From JACKBC01 sp041391125 (GTDB taxonomy: Bacteria; Chloroflexota; Anaerolineae; Caldilineales; Caldilineaceae), in NCBI GenBank assembly GCA_041391125.1, contig JAWKON010000007.1, positions 124,001-188,000 on the forward strand: a DNA stretch of 64,000 nt, written 5' to 3'. Of the stretch, positions 42,318 to 53,516 are shown one piece after another (position 1 is the first letter of the stretch; each line of letters begins with the position of its first letter). The notes under the pieces were generated by a model. That model did no database searches and was not told where the DNA came from. It worked only from the letters and a program-made list of their open reading frames with translations. The translations under genes and the position numbers were made by a program.

Positions 42318-43655
42318 CTACGGCGCATCCACCTGCACCGTAATCCGGTCAATATTATTATTCACCACTGCCACAAATTCCTGAATCAGCCCACCCCACC
42401 AAAACGTAGTGCCGACCGGCGGCTTTTCGTCGAGGATGATGCAGCCGCTCGTTTTGCCACTTTTGCCCGGCATAAGATACCACTGCTCCTTGCCGTCGAT
42501 CAGACGCATCTCCAGCTCATCCTGGCGGCCAATGGCCCAGCGGTAGGGGAAGTCCACACCCGTGGTGTCGAAGTTGATGCCAAAGCGCCAGGCGCCCGCC
42601 TGCTGATGAAACGATTCATCACTTTGGGCCAACGCAATGGTGTTGTAATTTTCGGCAAAGCGATACTCCTGCCCCGGCCACGGACCGGCCGTGCGGATAG
42701 GCACCGTGCTCTCGTTTTTGACAATGGCATCAAAGCAGAGCTTGTCGCCCAGCGGCAACCCCATCACGCGGTTGGTCTCATCCCGGCGTTCACCATCGGC
42801 CCACACTGCGTACCAGTTGATCTCGCCCTGCGCCACATCGGCGCGCGGTTTGCCGCCCTCGGCAATGGTCAGATTTTGCGAAACGCGCACGGCATTGCCC
42901 GCATAGTCACGCGCCTCCGCCACAATAGTGTACGTGCCGTCGGGCGGCGGATCGGCGTTCAGGTCCACGCCGCCATCGTAATCATAATCCTTGTAGCCCG
43001 CCTCATTGGGTTCCACCAGATCGGGTTTGGGCGGCAGGAAAAAACGCACATCCGGTTTGGCCGGGTCGATGAGATAGACCTGCATGGTGTTTACATTTTT
43101 GGTCAGGTAAAAGTTGACGCTGACGCGATCGTCGATGCTGTCCTGATTGGGCGTAAAGGTCGTCGGCTCCACCACAAAGTTGTTGAGCTGCGGCATCTCC
43201 GTGTCACCATCGTGCAGCGTAATCGGCCCAGTGGCGGCCATATTGACGCCCGCATCATCCACGGCCTCGACGGCCCATTGATACACCCCATCATCCAGCA
43301 CGCGACTCAAAATTTCCTGGGTTCCATAATCGGTCTCAACCACCGTAGGATCGTCCACGGCGCCGCCCCAATAGACGCTATAGTTGCCGGCGGCGCGGCG
43401 CTCGCTTTCGCGAAAATAGAAACGCTCGCCGGCTTCATTGGCAAAATAGATGCTGACCAATGCCGCTCGCCGCAAGCTATAGCGGATTTCAGTCACATCC
43501 TGATCGCCATCCGCATTGGGCGAAATGGAGTCGGGCGTCACCTGCACATCAAAGAGCAGCGGTCCCCACGGCGCATCCAGCTTGCCGCAGCCCGCCAGCG
43601 CCAATGCGGACATCACTATCAGTAAATATTGTTTCAACAGAGAACGTAGGATCAC
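42318..43655 (-). CDS. Secreted lipoprotein with Ig-like/CHU-type beta domains
   Basis: 445 residues. A signal peptide with lipobox (ALALAGC) is followed by a segment starting with ITPDSISPNADGDQDVTEI-type sequence, as in calcium-binding beta-sandwich extensions of surface proteins. A second similar unit follows (TFTPNQDSIDDRVSVNFYL), then PPDGTYTIVAEARDYAGN, and a C-terminal beta domain of unknown role. It is probably anchored outside the membrane. I chose GTG at 43655, which has AGGAAAG upstream; a longer frame to 43829 runs through a repeat and lacks a signal. Confidence 0.75.
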   Translation of the reverse strand: MILRSLLKQYLLIVMSALALAGCGKLDAPWGPLLFDVQVTPDSISPNADGDQDVTEIRYSLRRAALVSIYFANEAGERFYFRESERRAAGNYSVYWGGAVDDPTVVETDYGTQEILSRVLDDGVYQWAVEAVDDAGVNMAATGPITLHDGDTEMPQLNNFVVEPTTFTPNQDSIDDRVSVNFYLTKNVNTMQVYLIDPAKPDVRFFLPPKPDLVEPNEAGYKDYDYDGGVDLNADPPPDGTYTIVAEARDYAGNAVRVSQNLTIAEGGKPRADVAQGEINWYAVWADGERRDETNRVMGLPLGDKLCFDAIVKNESTVPIRTAGPWPGQEYRFAENYNTIALAQSDESFHQQAGAWRFGINFDTTGVDFPYRWAIGRQDELEMRLIDGKEQWYLMPGKSGKTSGCIILDEKPPVGTTFWWGGLIQEFVAVVNNNIDRITVQVDAP

Positions 43656-43689
43656 AATGTTTAACTTTCCTAGCAGATGAAGCAGACAT

Positions 43690-43858
43690 CCTTTGGAACC
43701 GCAGATTACGCAGATTTTTTGGCTTTTTAGATTACCCCAAAACCTCGCAAGAGTGTACCAGATCGGCGGCGAAACGCAAGGATTGGGAAGGGGAGGAGGG
43801 GAAGTGGAGGAGTAGAGGAGCCTCTCCACTCCTCCACTCCTCTACTCCTCCACTAAGA
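43690..43858. repeat. Intergenic repeat cluster
   Basis: Contains GCAGATTACGCAGATT (near 43.69 kb) and then a purine-rich inverted repeat: GAGGAGGGGAAGTGGAGGAG pairs with CTCCACTCCTCCACTCCTCT. The second part reaches the stop codon of the broken glycosyltransferase gene. Confidence 0.6.
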
Positions 43859-46747
43859 TCTCTCGTAAGGAAACAAAATCATTCCCCCCAGATTTCTGCA
43901 AACGCGGTTGGCCCGGCGCGTTTGCATCATAAAGAGCCGCAATAAGCCGATATGCACCGGGCGCAGAGGGTGCGTTGAGCCGCAGCATCTGCTCGGAAAT
44001 CTCGCCAGCCACCCAATTCTGCGAGCCATTGGGCAGCGGCAGATCGACCTGGCTTTGCGGTTGACCGGCCGCATTGAGAAACTGCACCGTTACCGTGTAA
44101 TCAGCAGCTGGGCTGGTTGCGGCTTGCCAAACGGCGTAAATCTCCAACTGGCTGCCGGTTTTGACAACATTAGGCAATGGCTCGCGCAAGCCCAACAGGC
44201 GAATTTGTCCTCCCCATTCGGCATTCAGCGGTCGCGCCAATGGGGGCGGCGTAAACTGGCGCGGAGGGCGCAATCGTAATGGGCAAATGCACTGCGCTCT
44301 GTGGCGCACTGGAGAGTGTGAGTGATATTTCGGCTTTTCCCGGCTCTGCATCGGCGGGTGCACGCAGCCGATGCACGGTGCGCAGAAAACGGTCGATAGG
44401 CCACTGGCTGGTTGGAAACGCAGGCCAAAGCGGCAGCATTTCCTGTACAATGATTGAGCCGTCAGCATTCCGCCACTGCACCGCCAAATCGGCATCCTCA
44501 CGCAACGGCTGCCCTAGCCGCCAGGTAATCGCCACATCCACAGGCTGGCCGGGTTCGACTGTCTCTTTGTCCAGCGATGCCGACGCGCTGACGGGGATGG
44601 GAACCGACTCACGCGGCAATTCGTAAGCAGCGGCGGGCAACTGCGCCACGGCCACGTTGATTAGAGCGCTTGCCACGCGGCCCCGCGGCATCCAGCAGAT
44701 CCAGTCCGGCCGGATCGCCACCAGGCGCATAAACACCCAGGCGCAGTTGATAATTCCCCGGCAGCGCATCCGGCCCCAGCCAATCTGCCGCCGCGATCCG
44801 GCTCACTTCAATCTGGCCGGGCTGCCAGCGAAAGGTGGGGAAATCATAGCCCGTGGGCCGCTGATCGGCAAGGCGCGCATAGGGCCATCCAGCAGCCGTC
44901 CCCACATCTCCCACAATGTGCAGATCGGCATCTAGCGCGTCTACACCTGGGTGCAACTGCCAAAAGAGCAGCAGTGCGCCATCGGGCATCACGTCATAGC
45001 CGAGCAGATCGATTTGATTGCCAAACGCGAGCGGCGGGTTGAGACCATTGGGAAGCGTCGGCGAAATCGCATTCGCATCCAACTGGGCAAAATGGCGCAC
45101 CGTCAGCCCCCAGAATTCGCGATGGGTTGGCGCTTCGTGGCCCGCTTGCGCCAGATGCAGCGGCACGACGCGCATGGGGTCCACCACTTCATCCTGCCAA
45201 CCGACCAGCCACGCGCCACTCTTTCCCTGCAAGCCCTCGCGCAGCAGCGCCGCGCTCTCCGCATAATCGAGCACCGCATCCACATTCAGAATTTCCAAAT
45301 CGGGCGCGCGCACGGCGGGCGTGTCCGGCGCATAATAGTGCCAGATGGGCCAGGCGTGCCCGCTCACTAGCACAACCGCCTCGTCATCCGCCACGTGCCC
45401 CACCACAAAGCGCGCCGCCTCCCGCCACTGATCCTTGGTAAACGCCTTGTTCCAATACCAATTCCCATCCCCCACAAAAACCCCGCTATCAATACTGGCA
45501 CCCCCATGATAGCCAATGCCCGCGCTCCTCCCCTCCTCCCCTCCTCTACTCCTCTACTCCCCCTCTCCCCTTCCCCCTTTCTCCCCTTCTGCCCTTCCCA
45601 ACCCCAAACTCCACACCAATACCAACCCCGGCAGCCCAATCATCACATAGCGCTCGTTAAACTTGGGCACAAAGAGCGCCAGCGTCAACACGCCCGCCAC
45701 CGGAATCAAAAACCACAGCAGCCCCAGCAACCATTGCCCAATCGAAAACTGGCGCCAATCCAACCAAAGCGACCAATGTGACGATGCCATAACCAATCAG
45801 CAGCCGGATTGCCTGCGGCTCCAGCACCGTTTCGCCGCTGGTAAAGCTGATCAGCACGTGGCGCAGCGCTTCCCACAGCTTAAAGCTGCCCTGCCAATAG
45901 CTGGCGTCGGTGGAGAGCTGGGTGAGCATGATGAAGAGCCAGGGGAGGTAGAGGAGGAGAGGAGTGGCGGAGTAGAGGAGAAGGGGTGAAGGGGTGAAAG
46001 GGGGAAGGGGGACAAGGTGACACGATGACGGGGTGAATTGCGTATTGGGCCACGGCTTAAAAATAGAAAGAGAACGTATAACATGAAGGCGACCAGCAAA
46101 AAGAAAGCAAAATAGTGCGTATAAAGAGCCGCAGTCGCGCTTACCACATACAGACTCCAACATAGCGCGCGCCCCTTCCCCCTTTCTCCCCTTCCCCCTT
46201 TCTCCCCTTCTCCCTTTCTCCCTTCCATTCCCACTCCTCGCAAAAGCCCCACCCCCATCAACACCCCCAGCATGGTCAACAGACTATACATGCGCGCTTC
46301 CTGGCTGTAATAGAGGAGCAGTGGATGCAAGGCGGCAATAAGCGCGGCCAGGATGCCCGCGCGGCGAATCCGGGAAAGTTTGAATGCCAAAATAGCCAGC
46401 AGGGGGGCGGTCAACACGCCGGTGAATACAGATGGAAAGCGCAGGCTCCATTCGGACCAGCCGGCCAGCCGGCCCCAGAGCCAGATCACGTAATAGTAGA
46501 GCGGGGGTTGGATGTCGCGGGCGGTCCAGCTTGTGAGATCGGCCAGCGTGCGTTGGGTAATTTCGGCGGTCACGCCTTCATCGTACCAGAGGCTTTGCGC
46601 ATCCAGCCGGTAGACGCGCAGGGCAAACGCCAACAAGATCAGCCCCAATAGCCAGAGCCGTTGACGGTTATTGGCAAAGGCAGCATTGGATTGTGCGTTC
46701 GATTCAGTTGGAGGCGGAGGGGCTGGCGTCTCGTTCATGATGGTCAC
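43842..46747 (-). pseudogene. Glycosyltransferase family 39-like membrane protein, broken into several frames
   Basis: The first frame (from 46747) reads like a GT39/PMT-type membrane glycosyltransferase using lipid-linked sugars: ALRVYRLDAQSLWYDEG with the catalytic Asp, DIQPPLYYYVI, LRFPSVFTG and LYYSQEARMY. Later frames carry more membrane segments (about 45550-46160) and a large extracytoplasmic beta domain (GDGNWYWNKAFTKDQW, LPGNYQLRLGVY, at about 43.8-45.5 kb). At least five frame changes occur. Purine-rich repeats (45.53-45.60, 45.95-46.03 and 46.16-46.23 kb) lie inside the coding part, adding KGEGEKGGRGERG-type loops. The start overlaps the flippase stop by four bases (ATGA). It may be decayed, or hard to sequence. 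Confidence 0.7.
45945..46230. repeat. Purine-rich repeat tracts inside the glycosyltransferase gene
   Basis: Two clusters of AGGAGAGGAGT/GGGGTGAAAGGGGGAAGG words (45945-46030) and CCCCTTCCCCCTTTCTCC words (46165-46230), in opposite sense. A third lies at 45527-45605. They resemble the intergenic cluster at 43.79-43.86 kb, so repeats seem to have spread into the gene. Confidence 0.65.
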
Positions 46748-47724
46748 TCTGGTGGCGAGAACGCATTTTCCGGCGCCGTCAGTTCCGCCGGGCGCAGATC
46801 GGTCAGAGCGCTAACCCCGGCCATGACGATTTCGCCCAGCGTGGTCCAGATGCGCATGGCCAGCGCCGCTATCGTCACCGGGCCGCCGCCCAGCAGGGGC
46901 GCCAGCAGCACATAAAACGCCCCCTCGCGCACGCCAAAGCCGCTGGGCGTAATAAAGCTGATAAAGCCGACGGCGTAGGCAATGGCGTACGACGCCAGCA
47001 GGTGCGGCAGCAGCGTCTGCATCTGCGTGACTGAATATTCTGCCAGCGCAAATGTGATAGCCGCAAACGACGCGCCCCACAGCATCCAATCGGCACAGGC
47101 CAGCAGCAGCGCTATGACTAGATTCGTGGAAGTGAGACTACGCACCGTCACCGGGCGCCCAATGCGGCGCAGCGCCCAATTGAGGATGCCGATGAGCCAC
47201 CCAGGACGCCACAAAAAAACCAGCACCGGCAGCAGCGATAGCCCAGCCAGCCACGGTGCTATTTCACCCAATGCCTCGGTGATCAACCCGTAGTTGCCGG
47301 TGGTGAAAAAGTAGACGCCCGCAATGGGAGCGGCGGCCAGCAGAATCACCACTTGATAGAGCACCACGCTGGTCAACGTGGTCTCGGGCGCCACGCCATA
47401 TTGTCGGCAACGCAGCGTCATGCTGAGCGGCTGCCAGATGTTGCCCGGCACGTAGCGCACAATGGCGCTGAGAAACCAGACGCGGGCGGCCGGCCAATAG
47501 GGCACATGCCCACCCAGCAGATGGAGCAGATAGCGCCACACGGCAATTTCCAATGCCCAACTTGCCAACAGAAAAGCGGTGGAAATCGCCAGCCAGCCGG
47601 CGTGCAGCCGCCACGGCTGATTGCGCAGTTGCCCCCACTGGGCGCTAAGCAAATAGAGGATAAAGATCACCGCCAGTCCAACCATCAGCGGCTGGATGTA
47701 GCGAAGGAGCCGTTTCTGCATCAT
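46744..47724 (-). CDS. Lysylphosphatidylglycerol synthase TM-region/UPF0104-like membrane protein
   Basis: 326 residues with about eight membrane segments. The family pattern is seen in WALEIAVWRYLL, FLSAIVRYVPGNIWQP and GVREGAFYVLL near the C-terminus. Members of this group (MprF N-terminal, AglD-like) move or modify lipids across the membrane. Its 4-base overlap with the glycosyltransferase gene implies a joint role, for example lipid-linked sugar transfer to a surface polymer. The specific lipid is unknown. Confidence 0.83.
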   Translation of the reverse strand: MMQKRLLRYIQPLMVGLAVIFILYLLSAQWGQLRNQPWRLHAGWLAISTAFLLASWALEIAVWRYLLHLLGGHVPYWPAARVWFLSAIVRYVPGNIWQPLSMTLRCRQYGVAPETTLTSVVLYQVVILLAAAPIAGVYFFTTGNYGLITEALGEIAPWLAGLSLLPVLVFLWRPGWLIGILNWALRRIGRPVTVRSLTSTNLVIALLLACADWMLWGASFAAITFALAEYSVTQMQTLLPHLLASYAIAYAVGFISFITPSGFGVREGAFYVLLAPLLGGGPVTIAALAMRIWTTLGEIVMAGVSALTDLRPAELTAPENAFSPPE

Positions 47725-47727
47725 TCG

Positions 47728-49265
47728 TTAAGAATATGTCTCCATCTGCCAGCCTTCGACACTTTTCTGCTCGCGGCTAAAGTTAATACCCACCAGAATT
47801 TTGGCGCGCGGATCAGCGGCATATTTCTCCGCATAGCCGCGCTCTTTAATCTGTTGGAGAGCGGCCTCTGCACTCTTGTCCAGTTTAAATTCTAAAATAT
47901 AGATGTGCATGGGCGTCTGCACGACACAATCAAGACGCCCATTGTTGGTGTTGATTTCACTTTCGGTGAATTGCCCCAAATAGAAAAAGACTAGATAAAT
48001 CAGACTGTGATAGTAGGCTTCGGCATCATCGATGAAGATGTGCGATGGGATATTTTTGAAGATGCTACGAATGAGATTAATGACCTGCTCGACATCATTA
48101 CCGAGAAACGCGCGGTAAAGCTGGACCACCATGGGCGTACTTAGCGCCGGTTCGGTATAGCTCAGTTCACCGATCAGATACATGAGCATGGAGGACTGAA
48201 CTTCCTGATTGGGATAGCCAAGCTGGTAGAGATCAAACTCTTCTTTGGCCTGGATGGTCAGATAGCCTGTTTGAAAGAGGATGGGCAGCACTTGCAACTT
48301 CTCAATGTCATAGGCCGCAAAGCTCAACTCATTGACATGGAAATTGTCCAGCCGATAGAGCCGATTCTGGCGCAACAGTTTGAGGAGAAAGGTTGGCGTA
48401 CCGGTCTCAAACCAGAAGTTGCGAAATTCGCCGAAATCGATAAAGGACATGAGCGAAAATGGATTGTAGAGGGTGGTGTGCCCATCCCAGCTATAGCCGT
48501 TGTACCAAGTGCGGATCTCGGCAAGCAGGTCGGTCTGGCTTTGCCTCCGTTCTGCGGCCAACCGGCCGATGTCATCGCCAAAGTAGAATTCAACCTCCTG
48601 TTGAGTATAGCCGGTTAGGGACGCAAAATCGCGGTGTAGGGTTAGGTCTTTCAGATTGTTCAAAACGGAAAAACCGATACTTTAGTAAATTTGGAAACGC
48701 CGGTCAGCAACAGGAACTCGATATATGGATCGCTATCTTTAATCACGGAATAAAATGCTTTGAGAATCTCTTGATTCTCACGCGCTTTATCTGGCTTGTC
48801 GAGATAGTCAATGAGCGGCTTGTCATACTCATCAATCAAAACCACCACTTTGCCCTTTACCGCGAGTTTCCGCAATAGTTCGCGAAACAAGCGCACAATA
48901 CCTTTTTCCGATAATTCAAAGCCGGCTTGCATGCCAATGGTGTGCAACTCCGCTTCAATGGCTGTCTCTAGCCCAAGACCCTCATAACCGATACTGCTAA
49001 ATGAAAAGTGCAATACCGGATGCACCTTCTGCCAATCCCACTGGTCTTCGATCCACAGACCGCGAAAGAGTTCGCGTTCACCAACGTAAATGGACTTGAT
49101 TGTCGAAAGCGTCAACGACTTGCCAAAGCGCCGCGGGCGCGACAGAAAGAAATAATCGCCCGATGTAATCAGGCGATAGATCAGTTCGGTCTTATCCACA
49201 TAGAGATAATCTTCGGTGCGAATTTTGGCAAAGGTTTGAATACCGATAGGCAACTTTGGGCGCAT
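47728..49265 (-). pseudogene. AAA-ATPase-like and PD-(D/E)XK nuclease-like protein, one frameshift
   Basis: Reads as a member of the 'AAA-ATPase-like domain' family (DUF1703-type). The start is KLPIGIQTFAKIRTEDYLYVDKT. Walker A follows in RPRRFGKSLTLS and Walker B in VVVLIDEYDKPL. After a shift near 48665 the frame continues LNNLKDLTLHRDF, WYNGYSWDG and the C-terminal nuclease core LDCVVQTPMHIYILEFKLD. A single missing T in a T run (TTTTT) would restore the frame and about 511 residues. These genes are common accessory elements in Chloroflexota and other phyla; their biological role is not established. I chose ATG at 49265; 49298 is also possible. Confidence 0.78.
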
Positions 49266-49639
49266 AAGCGTACCTAATTTGGCTCTTTGGGCTCTCATGC
49301 GGTTGACAAGGGTCAGCGGCGGTTGAGTAGGCTGGGGCAGTTTCCAGCCGTATCGAAACCAAAGCGGGTCAACCACATGAGGTCATGTTGACCCCTAATA
49401 TTTAACGGCTGCAAAGAACTTTCAGATAAACTTCCAGTGTCTCGCCCAAGTATATCACACGCGCTTTGTTCCGGTCGATTGCCCGATGCGTAGCAAATAT
49501 ACTCGCGGTTGGCATAGATGAAAAGGATCACACCTAATTTTAGTCGGGCAATCGATTTTCATCTATGACAGAGCCAAGTATCAATAGAACTTGCCGACCC
49601 TCGTTTGACAAATACGCACCGCCTGTTTACGATAACACC
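49266..49639. other. Divergent intergenic region with 82-bp repeat
   Basis: No gene is supported. It holds copy D of the 82-bp element and, nearer the ATPase gene, sequence with no clear feature. An open frame from 49565 into the Nudix gene is an extension through the repeat edge. Confidence 0.4.
49498..49581 (+). repeat. 82-bp dispersed element, copy D
   Basis: The most regular copy. It opens ATACTCGCGGTTGGCATAGA and closes CTATGACAGAGCCAAGTAT. Outer ATACT/AGTAT and inner CATAGATGAAAA/TTTTCATCTATG pairs are complementary. Confidence 0.85.
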
Positions 49640-50341
<702 letters not shown>

Positions 50342-50395
50342 CGAATTTTGAGGTGCGATCGTTCGTATTTAAGTCGCACTATAGATAGGGAAACG

Positions 50396-50551
50396 CTTGT
50401 CCGCACTATGATTTTGATGATTTTATGCGTGCTATGATTCCGCCAAAAATGTTTGTTGTTATTTACAAAAGTTTGTTGTTATTTTCATCTCCCCATCCGC
50501 AATACGAAATCATAGCCCATCATCGAATCATAAAAATCAAAGTTTAGACGC
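50396..50551. repeat. AATCATAAAAATCA repeat family, copy 1
   Basis: Opens GACTATGATTTTGATGATTT-like and closes AATCATAAAAATCAAAGTTT, with TACGAAATCATAGCCCATCA inside. Related sequence lies at 58000-58131 and, shortened, at 57144-57197. No coding capacity. Confidence 0.65.
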
Positions 50552-50596
50552 TATTTCCGTTTCAAATGCACACTGTATATCAAAAAGGACCAACCA

Positions 50597-51910
50597 ATGA
50601 CCACAACGTCACCTCTCCGTCTCGGCACCTCGTCCTATTCCTATTGGCATTTTACGCCGCAGAAAACGCCCATTTCGTATGTGCTGGAACAGGCGCACGC
50701 ACTGGGGCTGCACGGCGTCGAGCTGCTGCACCGGCAGTTGGAAAGCGAAGAAAACAGCTATCTGCAGGGCATCAAGCGGCAGGCTTTTCAGCTTGGGCTG
50801 GACATTTACAACCTGAGCATCCATCAGGATTTTGTGTGGGAAGAGGCCGACGAACGTCAGCAACACATTGACCACACGCTGCGCTGCATCGATCTGGCCC
50901 ACGAAATGGGCATTGGCTCGATTCGCGTCAACTCGGGCGGCTGGCGCAAACAGGGCAGCTTTGATGACTTGATCCAGGCGCGCGGCTGGGTGGAGCCGTG
51001 GGAAGGCTACACCAAAGAAGATGGCTTCAAATGGTGCGTAGACGCCATCCACGCCTGTCTGCCTCACGCTGAAAAGCGCGGCGTCATGCTGCTGCTGGAA
51101 AACCACTGGGGGCTGACCACCTTTGCCGCCGACATGCGCGCCATTATCGAGCAGGTCGATTCGCCCTGGCTCAAGGCGATTTTGGACATGGGCAACTTCT
51201 TGTTTGAGGACGATATGTACGCCGCCGTGGAGCACATTGCGCCCTACGTCTGGCTGGCCCACGCCAAAACGTATTACGGCGGCGGCACATGGTACACGCT
51301 GGATCTGGATTACGCGCGCATTTTCCGCACCCTGCGCGCAGCGGGTTTCCAAGGCTACGTCTCCATCGAAATGGAAGGCGCCGAGGCCGCCGAAACCGCC
51401 ATGCCCAAAAGCGTAGCCATGCTCCAGAAGCATGGCGCAACGCAGGACAAGCTTTCAGCTTGTCCCGAGTCTCGTAGGTCACTCTTGCAGAGTGACAGGC
51501 TCGGCGCTTCGCAGGCATCTCTGTCTAGCCCCGCCTGTCACACAACATGTGTGACCTACGTAGAGCCATCTTGTCATTCACATCCATCAGGTCAATTCAC
51601 AGCGAGCATGTCGAAAAATCTTACTCAAGCATTAGAACGTATTTACGGCGCTGGCGCGAGCGCGACAATTAACGCGCTATCAAGCAGCCATTGCCCAATT
51701 CCACCAAACGTACGGAGCCGACGGCCCCCTCTCCATTTTCCGCCCCCGGCGCGTCAATCTGATTGGCGAACACACCGATTACAACCACGGCTTCGTCATG
51801 CCCGCCGCGCTGGACAAGGACATCCTGCTGCTGGCGCGCCTGCGGGCGGATGGTGCAGTAAATCTGGCCAATGTGGAAAGCCGCTTTGCGCCCTTTTCGT
51901 TTACAATTGA
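50597..51910 (+). CDS. Sugar phosphate isomerase/epimerase-like TIM barrel, read through a 3' repeat
   Basis: The first about 281 residues form a xylose-isomerase-like barrel, with metal ligands in LLENHWGLT (Glu), LDMGNF (Asp), AHAKTYY (His) and SIEMEG (Glu). It should isomerise or epimerise a sugar or inositol derivative. Normal homology ends near 51440. From there the frame continues through a hairpin repeat (51443-51563) and into the galK start region without a stop, adding about 156 residues unlikely to be functional. This suggests the repeat removed the original stop. AAAGGA precedes the ATG. Neighbours galK and an oxidoreductase at 62.4 kb fit sugar metabolism. Confidence 0.8.
   Translation: MTTTSPLRLGTSSYSYWHFTPQKTPISYVLEQAHALGLHGVELLHRQLESEENSYLQGIKRQAFQLGLDIYNLSIHQDFVWEEADERQQHIDHTLRCIDLAHEMGIGSIRVNSGGWRKQGSFDDLIQARGWVEPWEGYTKEDGFKWCVDAIHACLPHAEKRGVMLLLENHWGLTTFAADMRAIIEQVDSPWLKAILDMGNFLFEDDMYAAVEHIAPYVWLAHAKTYYGGGTWYTLDLDYARIFRTLRAAGFQGYVSIEMEGAEAAETAMPKSVAMLQKHGATQDKLSACPESRRSLLQSDRLGASQASLSSPACHTTCVTYVEPSCHSHPSGQFTASMSKNLTQALERIYGAGASATINALSSSHCPIPPNVRSRRPPLHFPPPARQSDWRTHRLQPRLRHARRAGQGHPAAGAPAGGWCSKSGQCGKPLCALFVYN
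51443..51563. repeat. Composite hairpin repeat at the isomerase 3' end
   Basis: First AGGACAAGCTTTCAGCTTGTC, then TAGGTCACTCTTGCAGAGTGACAGGC-type words mirrored as GCCTGTCACACAACATGTGTGACCTA. It lies exactly at the boundary between the isomerase domain and galK. Confidence 0.65.
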
Positions 51911-52935
51911 GACGGAAATCCCCATTGGCGCTCCCGGCCATTGGGGCAACTATGTGCGGGGGCGGCGCAGGTGTTGACGCAGAAATTGGGACGCCCGTAC
52001 AGCGGATTCGATGGATTGGCCGTCGGCGCAGCCCCCTTTGGCGTGCCGGTGGGTGCGGGGCTCAGCCGTCGTCAGCGCTGACGGTGGTGGCCATGACGGC
52101 GCTCAATGCGCTTGCCGGCGCGGCTGCCCAATGGGGAGCTGGTGCAGCTCTGCTCCGATGCTGAATGGTATGTGGGGACGCGCGGCGGCATTATGGATCA
52201 GTTTGTGGCGCTGCTGGCCCAACGCGACCATGCGCTCTTTCTGGATTGCCGGCCCGATGGCGCCGGCCAATTTCAGACCGAGGCTATCCCGCTGCCCACG
52301 ACGCATCGCCTGCTGATCGTCAACAGCGGCGTACATCACTCGAACACGCGCAACGAGTTTAATTTGCGTGGCCGCCGGGCGAGCCGGGGTGGCGCTGTTG
52401 AAGCGCGATTATCCCCACATCACCCACCTGCGCGATGTGCAGGACGTGGAGTGGGTCGAATTGGAACCACGGCTGCCCGAATCGATTTCAGTGGCCCAAC
52501 TGACCGCGCAAGGACTGGCGCTGGGCGACATCCCCGGCGTGCCGGCGGAGGCGCCGCTGCGCGTGCGCGCCTGCTGCCGCCACGTGTGGAGCGAAAACCG
52601 GCGCGTGCTGGACGCCGTCGCCGCCATGCGCAGCGGCCACGTGGCGCAACTGGGTGCGCTGATGAATGCCGCCCACGCCAGCGCCCGCGATGACTATGCG
52701 ATTAGCTGTCCCGAAATTGAAGTGCTGGTCAACGCGGCGCGGCAGGTAGACGGTGTGGCTGGCGCCCGCTTGACCGGTGCGGCTGGGGCGGCTGCATGAT
52801 TGCGCTGGTGGAAACAGATGCAACCGCTGATTTTGAAGCGCACGTGGCCCAGGTTTATCGGCAACAAACGGGGCGCACGGCCGAATTTTTGCCTGCCAGA
52901 CCACGCCGGGCGCGGGATTGGTGTGCCAACCATGA
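51609..52935 (+). pseudogene. galK: Galactokinase, frame broken at six or more sites
   Basis: The pieces follow GalK order: RRVNLIGEHTDYNHGFVMPAA (sugar/nucleotide signature), HWGNYVRG, a GAGLSSSSAL-type phosphate loop spanning a shift near 52055, GGIMDQFVALLAQ, RHVWSENRRVLDA, MNAAHASARDDYAISCPE, and a terminal GAGWGG-type loop near 52765. It would phosphorylate galactose with ATP (GHMP kinase family). Frame changes fall near 51655, 51960, 52055, 52110, 52365, 52765 and 52890. In the last frame it stops in ATGA, overlapping the next gene by four bases, which supports an originally intact gene. All key motifs survive, so small sequencing errors are as likely as decay. Confidence 0.75.
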
Positions 52936-53489
52936 GGGAATACGCCGTCCACAAAATCGCCGTCGGCTCGACCAATCCGGTCAAGCTGGCCGCCGTGCGC
53001 AACGTCACCCAGCGCATTTGGCCCCATGCCGCGGTGATGGGCGTGGCGGCAGCCTCGGGCGTGCGCAGCCAGCCGCTGAGTGACGACGAAGCGATTGCAG
53101 GCGCCATCAACCGGAAGCGGGCCGCACGTGATGCCGGCGAAGCGGATCTTGGTTTTGGGCTGGAGGGCTATGTGGCGGAGTCGCAGCACGGTATGTTTGT
53201 TTCGGCTTGGGTAGCAGCGGTCGGATTGGCCGCAGATGGGGTGACGGACCCGGTGGGTTTGGGGGCGTCGGGTCGCTTCAGATTGCCCGAATGGCTGGCG
53301 CAGCAGGTGCGCAGCGGCGCTGAGTTGGGACCGCTCATGGACCGCACCTTTCATGGTGAAAACACCAAGCAGAAGCAGGGCGCGGTGGGCATTTTTACCA
53401 ATGGGCTAATGGAACGCACGGAGGCGCTCCAGGTCGGCGTTACGTTTGCCTTGACTCGATTCATCAATTTTAAATTATATGAACAATAG
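52932..53489 (+). CDS. DUF84/YjjX-like inosine/xanthosine triphosphatase
   Basis: 185 residues. The strand KIAVGSTNPVKLAAV at the start and SGVRSQPLSDDEAIAGAINR, then DLGFGLEGYV, are typical of the DUF84 family that hydrolyses non-canonical ITP/XTP. The last part EAFHGENTKQKQGAVGIFTNG-type sequence is conserved. The ATG overlaps the galK stop (ATGA), indicating translational coupling. Confidence 0.85.
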   Translation: MREYAVHKIAVGSTNPVKLAAVRNVTQRIWPHAAVMGVAAASGVRSQPLSDDEAIAGAINRKRAARDAGEADLGFGLEGYVAESQHGMFVSAWVAAVGLAADGVTDPVGLGASGRFRLPEWLAQQVRSGAELGPLMDRTFHGENTKQKQGAVGIFTNGLMERTEALQVGVTFALTRFINFKLYEQ

Positions 53490-53516
53490 ACATTATCGGT
53501 GATAAGACATGCAATA

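Noticed and set aside
42291..43625. 444-codon open frame on the plus strand
   Set aside because: It is antisense to the secreted lipoprotein gene, which has a signal peptide, lipobox and ribosome site; the plus-strand translation is His/Arg-rich with no family features.
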